Positions 57,562 through 64,000 of a stretch of DNA of 64,000 bases are shown here, piece by piece. Location of the stretch: assembly GCA_018524725.1 (NCBI GenBank), contig JAEUWP010000599.1, positions 1-64,000 of the forward strand, given 5' to 3'. The notes beneath the pieces are model-generated. The model made no database searches. It saw only the letters and a list, made by a program, of their open reading frames with translations, and was not told where the DNA came from. This stretch comes from Podaxis mareebaensis. Taxonomy: Eukaryota; Basidiomycota; Agaricomycetes; Agaricales; Agaricaceae. The position numbers and the translations under genes were made by a program. Each line of letters begins with the position of its first letter. The first letter of the stretch is position 1.

Positions 57562-60500
57562 TGTCCGTAGATTGGCAGAGCTGAGCACTAAGAGCGACCA
57601 GTAGACCTGCAACCGGGGTCCTGAACACCCCGAGGGCGCTGACGTAATTGAGGGGCCTTGATGGAGGCTATGAGGAGCTATGGTGGCTAGGGTGTCGGCA
57701 GCAGCTCCAGCCGCCTCCTTCTATCTGCTGTCTACCTACCTACATTACCATCTCCAGGTAGAGTCGAATAGAGTTATCCTTACAGTTCCCCAAAAACTTG
57801 GAAGGCAGCACCACAACTGGTTCCAATTATAGATACTCTCTTGGCCGAAGAACATTTCTCGGTCATAAGGACAGAAAACCCGACTTGCCATAAGCCGCCG
57901 GTAAGTCAGAGCGCGAGAACTATGTCCTCAACATCCAGGCTCAGTAGATGATGCATGAATGCACACGACGACTCAGGATCTCAAGTTTGCAGACCCCAGC
58001 ACATGGTACATCGGCCTTCGCGTTCCAAGACCATGGAATGTCTCCATCAGAACCTGGTTGTGGGCCTGCGTACCAAAGATGCGCGCGACGGGTTAAGGGC
58101 AATACAGAGCTTCCTCATTGGGTCCTTCTGGGAAGGGTTCACTTCGTGGGCAAGGTCCGCGAAACCTGCGAAACCCCTCTTTTAACATCTCGCATCAAGG
58201 GTCCTTTCCAGTCCACGGCACCTGCGAAAATGCCCAAGCTGAATGCAGAGCCAGCAATTGTCATCCCTGCCAGGGTATAACGATCAATTTTCCGGACAGC
58301 GGCATATGTCAAAACCGTTGATGTGTTGCAAAGTCTTGTTCCAGCATGAGTCGCCTGGGTAGAGTGTTACGTTTACCTCGCGTAATGCCGCCTTTTCAGA
58401 GTCGGAAAGTTCGGTCCCGCCCTCCCATGAACACGCTTGCAGTATATTCCACGTGGAAATACATTCAATGGCAAAATGCGAAACGGAAATGAAGATGTGA
58501 GGGTCACCGAATCAGTGAATAGTGTTGTACTTACGGCGGGGACTATTCTATTCGTTGATAAATATACCTATCTAATATCACACAAGAAGCCTGGGTACAA
58601 CAGTGCTAGCTTAGAAGCACCATGGGAAGTCTGTTTTTATATCTTCTCTGAGGCAGATCCGAGCAGACTCACGGCAAAACTTAGAATATGGGATATTCCC
58701 AACAATCATAACTTAGAATGAGAAGTGCTTCCTCGTCTGTATGAGCAATTCTGGAAACGGGACGATAGAGCGTCACAGTGGAGAAAGGAGGTAGCTGAGC
58801 TTCAATTAGAAGTGAAGGGTCGAAGTAGCAGACCACTTATTATCAGCACCATTCCCAAGCATTCCACGCGTTGGGAAATTCGGCGGCGGAAGTTGACGCC
58901 CAGAGCGAATGCTTCGCTAACGTCCAGCCGTAAGACATTCACTGCTTGGGCTGGGACTTGGTCTGGTGCGCCCAACGACACCACCTTCAGTTTTATCATT
59001 CATGATCTAGAGACCTCCTTTGACTACGGAAGTGAAGTCGGTCAGTCCCGAGATATCCAAAATCTAAGTAAGGCAAAAACGTTCAGGATCACCTCAAGGT
59101 TTCATAATCGGGCGAGACTCGGTCCGATGCAAGCCTCTGCAAGCGGCGCACTGGCACGAATGGAGTTATCGTGACGCCCACCAGGGCATCAAAACTCGGA
59201 TACTGTTAGAATTTCGCGGAGGATGAATGTTATAAGATGAAGGAGTCGATCCTGCCGAGACGGCGCCGCATTTGATTATACTTGCTCTATTGCAGTATGA
59301 AGTCTCAACTTCTCCCCAAAGATAAGAGGTGTGCGGCAGAGAGCGAAGCATCTTTGCTACAGACACGGCTATGTGCTGAGGATCAAATTAATCAAAAGAA
59401 ACAAGAAAAAAGAGAGATCGAGACAGATCCTATACAGGGGACAGTGGGCGGAGGGCAGGTTGGATGGTGGACGCCTGAGAGAGGGGGATGACGCATTCCA
59501 GAAATCTGTGAGAGAGGAATCCACGGAGTCGGGCCAACCCTCATGCCAAGACGTTTATGACATAGTCGCTTTACCACCATCGTGTCCTATTCCTGCTTCT
59601 GGGTCAGACAACATATGGTTAGGAAAAGCCAGAATCGTGATGCTAAAGCATGAGAAGCGAGATGTTTGATTTAGTGTTCACAAATAGCGATAGGATGAAG
59701 TGTGTTTTCTCGTACACCATTAGGTCGATCATGCCCCACTCTGTGAACAGATAGGAGTGTCTTACATATGGACCGCGGACAACGAGTAGCTTTCCTTCGT
59801 GCTTGCATGCGACAAAAAGCGATGCTGAGATTCATACTTTCTGGGAAATGATTGAGAGTGGGAGTAATTAATCAGCCCATGAGATGCTACTCATTCTAAC
59901 AAACTTTTCTGCGCCGATGTATTGCCAGCTCCTGGGGAACACAAGCATGTCGAGAAACCAGGCCGAAGTTTGAGACACCCGTGAGCCAAGAAGCCAAATT
60001 GAAAGTATGAAATCATGATATAAATGTACTGAGCGTGTCATTTCTAAAACCAGAGCGGCGAGCCACGAAGCCGAAGATCCGACGAAGGGGTCTCTTAACA
60101 AAGGTAACCGCACCATTGAAGGGGCTGGATGGTTCCTCCTCGTTGATGTCACTTCAACCCACGAATCTGGACTAAGTTCAAGAAATCCCAAGATAAGGCT
60201 CAACCCGTGGTTTGGGACTGATTAATCAACCTGTTTCTCGCCTGAGAGCTAGTGGTCTAGAAGTAGTAACGATCCATGAGAAGCGAACTGGTTTGAAGAG
60301 TTTGCTACTGCCGTCGATCCGGGCCCTGATCACTGCCGTGGTGTATGGTCAAGATATGGTTGTACCACCGTTATCCCGAGCGAGGTTGTGGTCACAGAAG
60401 GGGTTATAAAACCTCTCTAGCGTAAATTATACATACCATGTTGTTGAGCATGTAATTTGTAAGTGGTCCTTGGCATCATGTGATGTAAGAACTTTGATTT

Positions 60501-60798
60501 CACACTAAACGCTGACCTCTTCATACAACTGCGGCCGTAATTGGTGAAGAGTGAAGAGTGAAGAGTTCAGGGCAATTCTAGACTTTGTTGATGATGGTAA
60601 TGCTAGAGTTACATGCGAACCTGTAAACACTAAAGCAAGCTAATGAAAGGCGAGTCCATGCAGCTACTGTGTAGGTAATTGAGTCGATAGTTTACAAACC
60701 ACGGTCCATGGGGTAGATGGTCTAGGGTACGAGAAATTTGACGAAGTTCCTGACGTTATGAAGTACCATCTGAGGGGTCGGAACAAGATGTAGGATAT
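57562..60798. other. Intergenic, 3.2 kb, with a possible decayed coding stretch
   Basis: The plus-strand frame 58437-59174 (about 245 codons) is open except for a single TGA at 58719. It includes segments such as PWEVCFYIFSEADPSRLTAK and WAGTWSGAPNDTTFSFIIHD. No family recognised. A short 8-bp tandem repeat (GTGAAGAG, three times) lies near 60546-60569. No other feature seen. Confidence 0.35.
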
Positions 60799-62044
60799 TC
60801 AAGAAGAGAACCGGCGCAATAGCTGCTCATCTGTAGGGTCCCTCCGCGGGGCGGACACATTTTGGAGGTACTCGAGTGGCACAAGATGTCCTGTAGGATG
60901 GCCACTGTTGTGAATGGGTGATGATGATGCGGTACTTGACTGACTGGGTGGGCTAGGTGAGGAGGAGGGATGCTGAGATGGTGGGGCGTGTCGAGACTGC
61001 GAGGTGGGTGATGAACCGAGTGGGTAAGTGTAAAAGGGCGGAGTTGAGGGTTGTGATATCCCTTCGGATGGCTGCGGATTATTGCCTTGTGCTCGACTAT
61101 CCCGCCTTGCCTTGCCAACACGAGCGCTCTTGAACCACCCTTCAGGTACCGCCACGTCGCCTACACCCTGGATTTCATCCACTGTCCGTAGTTCATCGAG
61201 TCTATTCTGGCTAAAGTATGCGGCTAGGTTATCACGACAATCAGCCAAAGTTAGGAGTGGGCCGAATGAGATGTACACATACTCAGATGCCATTTTCTGA
61301 CGATCCCGCGAGCGCGGTCGGCAGGGAGTGAAACGTGAACACTATAAGTCTGTTTGATTAATCGCTCAGATTCCGGGGTGCTTCTGGAGTCAAGGGTGTA
61401 GGGCCTGTTTGATGGACGTCCGGTGGAAGGTCTTCTAATGAGAACAAGTTGAAATCAACTGGTGATGCACCGGCAAAAAAGCAAAGGCGATGGACCCACC
61501 TCATCATCTGCGCCCATGGAGTTACTGGGTTGATACCATCATCATTGAGGTCCGATTCCTTCTGGTGGTAGAACAAGAATTCCTACGATGATATGTCAGC
61601 ACTGGAGCAGCGGAGATTACCGCAGCCACATACATCTCTCACACCTGCGAAGGTCTGGAGTTAGTAAATTGTTGGGTGAAGAGTGGAGTGCTACTCTTAC
61701 GGCTTGGACCCCATCCCATTCCATCGGTCCTGCAAAATCACGATTTAATAACAAGGGAAAATAGTTGATTTTTTAAAAAGCTAACCATCTCTCCATACCG
61801 AGGCCAGTAGGCTCCGTATTGGCACCTCGCTCCTCCCTTGAGACCTAGCGGTTAGTGTTTATGGCAGTCGGACGTCGAAGGACTCCCACCAGACATATAC
61901 GTTTCCCGGGACGATAGCTCGCCGCTCTTCCGCATCTAGGCGTCGGGTGATGAGGGGTAGCCGGTTTATGGCAACGCCGTTGAAAACTTGAAGCGCATCA
62001 CGAGTAGAGCGGATGCGGACGTTTTGGAGTGTCGGCCGTTGCAT
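60799..62044 (-). CDS. Gti1/Pac2-family (WOPR domain) transcription factor
   Basis: Fungal regulator of the Wor1/Ryp1/Gti1/Pac2 family; relatives bind DNA through a bipartite WOPR domain and control morphology, conjugation or sporulation. The ATG at 62044 gives QNVRIRSTRDALQVFNGVAI, then ITRRLDAEERRAIVPGNVYV. Introns join ERGANTEPTGLGMERW to TDGMGWGPS and then RVRD to EFLFYHQKESD. This forms WOPRa, with the W-T-D-G-x-x-W motif slightly changed (TDGMGWGPSRVR). WOPRb is PYTLDSRSTPESERLIKQTY, SVHVSLPADRARGIVRKWHL and TAYFSQNRLDELRTVDEIQG. The end is a Ser/Pro/His-rich tail, stop at 60799. Six or so introns, all with workable phases. The tail looks like a typical low-complexity activation region. 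Confidence 0.88.
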
Positions 62045-64000
62045 GGCTAGCTTAGAGGGGTGGTGTATGGGTTTTGGAGGAGGGGAGCGTCAAGTAGAAG
62101 TGGATTCGACCTCACCTATTTAAAGATCTCAGTCTACGATAGAGCCGCAGGGACGACCGAGGAACGGCTTTGCGAATTCAGCAATTATTTTTTGTCGTTT
62201 GTATTACATTAAGTAGTCCACATGCGTAACCTTGAGATCCAGGGACTAGGACGTAAAGAAGCTTGTAGGGCGTTCGCACGATAGTTTACGGCCATCCAGA
62301 TGCGAGTCGCTTGCAAAAGCAGAGCGGATAAGTCCAGAAGAAACCCATTTTAGTCTGTACCTGAGAAATTTGGGCCATCGAGATACTTGCCGACTTTAAC
62401 TCTAAGTATCCCATGATCATGAGGTTATCTCAGATCAGTGATCTCCATGAAAACCCGATCCATAGTGTAATTGAACCGTAAACGCAAACATCGAATCAGA
62501 TGTTTATGCGTCCGTCAAGCTGAATCAATGAGATCTGTACATTGGCCCCCGACAAAGCTAAAATTGCAACAATGCCATATGGACATCCCCATACGTTCAC
62601 GGATGTGCCACATCCGCCGCTTACCGTGGACTAGTTTCGGTTTTGCACGTCAAACCTGTGCCCACGGAACATTTGGAGCCTTTAAAGAGCATCCGGTCAT
62701 AGTGACACGTTATCCTACCGACCATGGGGTCGACCGGTTCGGTTCTGGGTAGGAGGGAGCAACTTGAGGTTGTTACCAGGCGACCGATTTCATGGATGGG
62801 CACTGAACATCGAGGCCGAGTAAGCGGCTGATACGGAAATTTGATCAAACCAATCAGGTGAAGGTTGAACGGCAGATGAGGTGAAGTTTTATCGCATGCT
62901 CGGTACCCTTAGGGTCTTACACGGACTGTTCCACGCGGATGTTAAGGCAAGACTATGCGATCAAATTCCTTGTACATAAGTGAGCGCAGTCGCACCATAA
63001 CGCTGGAAGGTATCAAGACCCTGTGTGTGTATTCTCTTTCTTTGTTCATCATGTGAGATTCTGTCTTAGTGCACGGAAATAAGTATGTACGGAAATCAAC
63101 CAGTGAATTCTAGATGTTCAGACCCAACCTCAACGGCATGTGCCTGTAAAGGGAACTTAGGTGCAGTAACGCGTGGTGGGAACGCACGGTGATATGTAAT
63201 TTGGGAATGGATAACATACTTCACTAGCTGCAATCCACAGATGTGAACCCTGTATTCTGAATGGTGAGACGTGTATCGTACCTGTCGTTATTTATGAGGG
63301 GACGGAAGATTCGGGGTGAAACTGAGCTATCGGTGTTACTTGAAACTGGAGTTTCGGCGGAGGGTTCATCAGGTTAATATCACGGATTGTTGATAATCCC
63401 GCCGATGCGTGCGCCATGATCCATCGTTGTTTGTGATTCCTAGGTAGCATGGAGGATGGAAGAAATCCCAGCATAGTTGCAGGGTGGAACTTGCCGCCTG
63501 CATGGCGTAGCGTGTGGGCGTCAAATTACTGATTGGCTTGACTATGATTAAGAGTATGGGTAGCAGTCCGTGTGAGCAGCGATGACATTCAGGAAAAAGT
63601 ACGAGAAGTAACGTGAAGTAGGCTGAAGTAGGTCTAACATATAAATGGAAATCTCCGACGAAACATCGATTTGAGGGTGCATAAGGCGACCTCCGTATGA
63701 TCGGTGAATGATCATCACTAATACCAGGAATGCGCCGAGTCCTTACCCGAAATCCGGGACAAAAGGAGGCACAAGAATCAAGAGCCCAGTTTTAATTATC
63801 CAGGCCAATGTATGGCGCTTGGTAAGAGCGAACACATCCAACGTGTTCGTCAATGAATTAGCGAGGTTAGATCGGGGGCACCGATGTAATGAGATCAATT
63901 CCCCGTTCTATTGACCATTAACTCGATGTTCTGTGAAGTCAAGTCAGAAGCAATCCAAGTGTTTGAGATATCACACGAACCTAAGAGGGGTAATACAGTA
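62045..64000. other. Upstream region of the WOPR gene, no gene recognised
   Basis: Nearly 2 kb to the right edge with only short scattered frames (for example 62471-62752 and 63708-63914, plus strand) lacking motifs. Long upstream regions are common for WOPR-family master regulators (family knowledge), so this may be promoter. No elements were identified. Confidence 0.4.

Overview
The window is nuclear DNA of a filamentous basidiomycete, most likely an agaricomycete (mushroom-forming) fungus. Genes on both strands are interrupted by many short introns of about 50-60 nt. The gene set is typical of that group: NACHT-type NLR-like ATPases, tandem F-box/leucine-rich proteins, a Gti1/Pac2 (WOPR) regulator, a cytochrome b5-fused fatty acid 2-hydroxylase and an exocyst subunit. 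Exon boundaries were inferred by eye from splice sites, reading phase and family conservation. Where I give a full join, the exon lengths sum to a multiple of three.

Layout. 1-3040 (-): 5' part of a NACHT-WD40 NLR-like gene running off the left edge. 6038-10787 (+): large USP16/45-type ubiquitin protease. 11518-12354 (-) and 12442-14924 (+): a Bin3/MePCE-type RNA methyltransferase and cytosolic prolyl-tRNA synthetase, divergent with almost no spacer. 15800-21800: an old direct segmental duplication, each copy holding one tiny three-exon gene for a single dsRNA-binding-like domain. 22041-26072 (-): mitochondrial isoleucyl-tRNA synthetase. 26358-33255: a second tandem duplication, of an F-box/LRR-like gene plus a zinc alcohol (polyol) dehydrogenase; the first dehydrogenase is truncated beside a palindromic MITE-like element. 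34339-36698 (-): secreted histidine acid phosphatase. 36890-43790: a third tandem duplication, of a repeat-less NACHT gene; the first copy is a pseudogene and the second looks intact. Its right edge cuts the 3' end of a GH16-like gene (43727-44661, -). 45502-54420 (+): acyl-CoA synthetase (ACSF2-like), SCS7 and SEC5 in a row. 55682-57561 (-): RMND1/DUF155-family protein. 60799-62044 (-): Gti1/Pac2 transcription factor. The remainder is intergenic with no recognisable gene.

The window alternates housekeeping genes (two aminoacyl-tRNA synthetases, exocyst, sphingolipid hydroxylase, deubiquitinase) with three independent tandem-duplication islands that carry fast-evolving families (NLR-like ATPases, F-box/LRR proteins, small dsRNA-binding-like proteins). 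The islands also hold most of the irregular features: truncations, insertions, pseudogenisation and non-canonical splice sites. The most unusual item is the pair of about 81-residue stand-alone dsRBD-like genes, too small and too split to appear as long ORFs.
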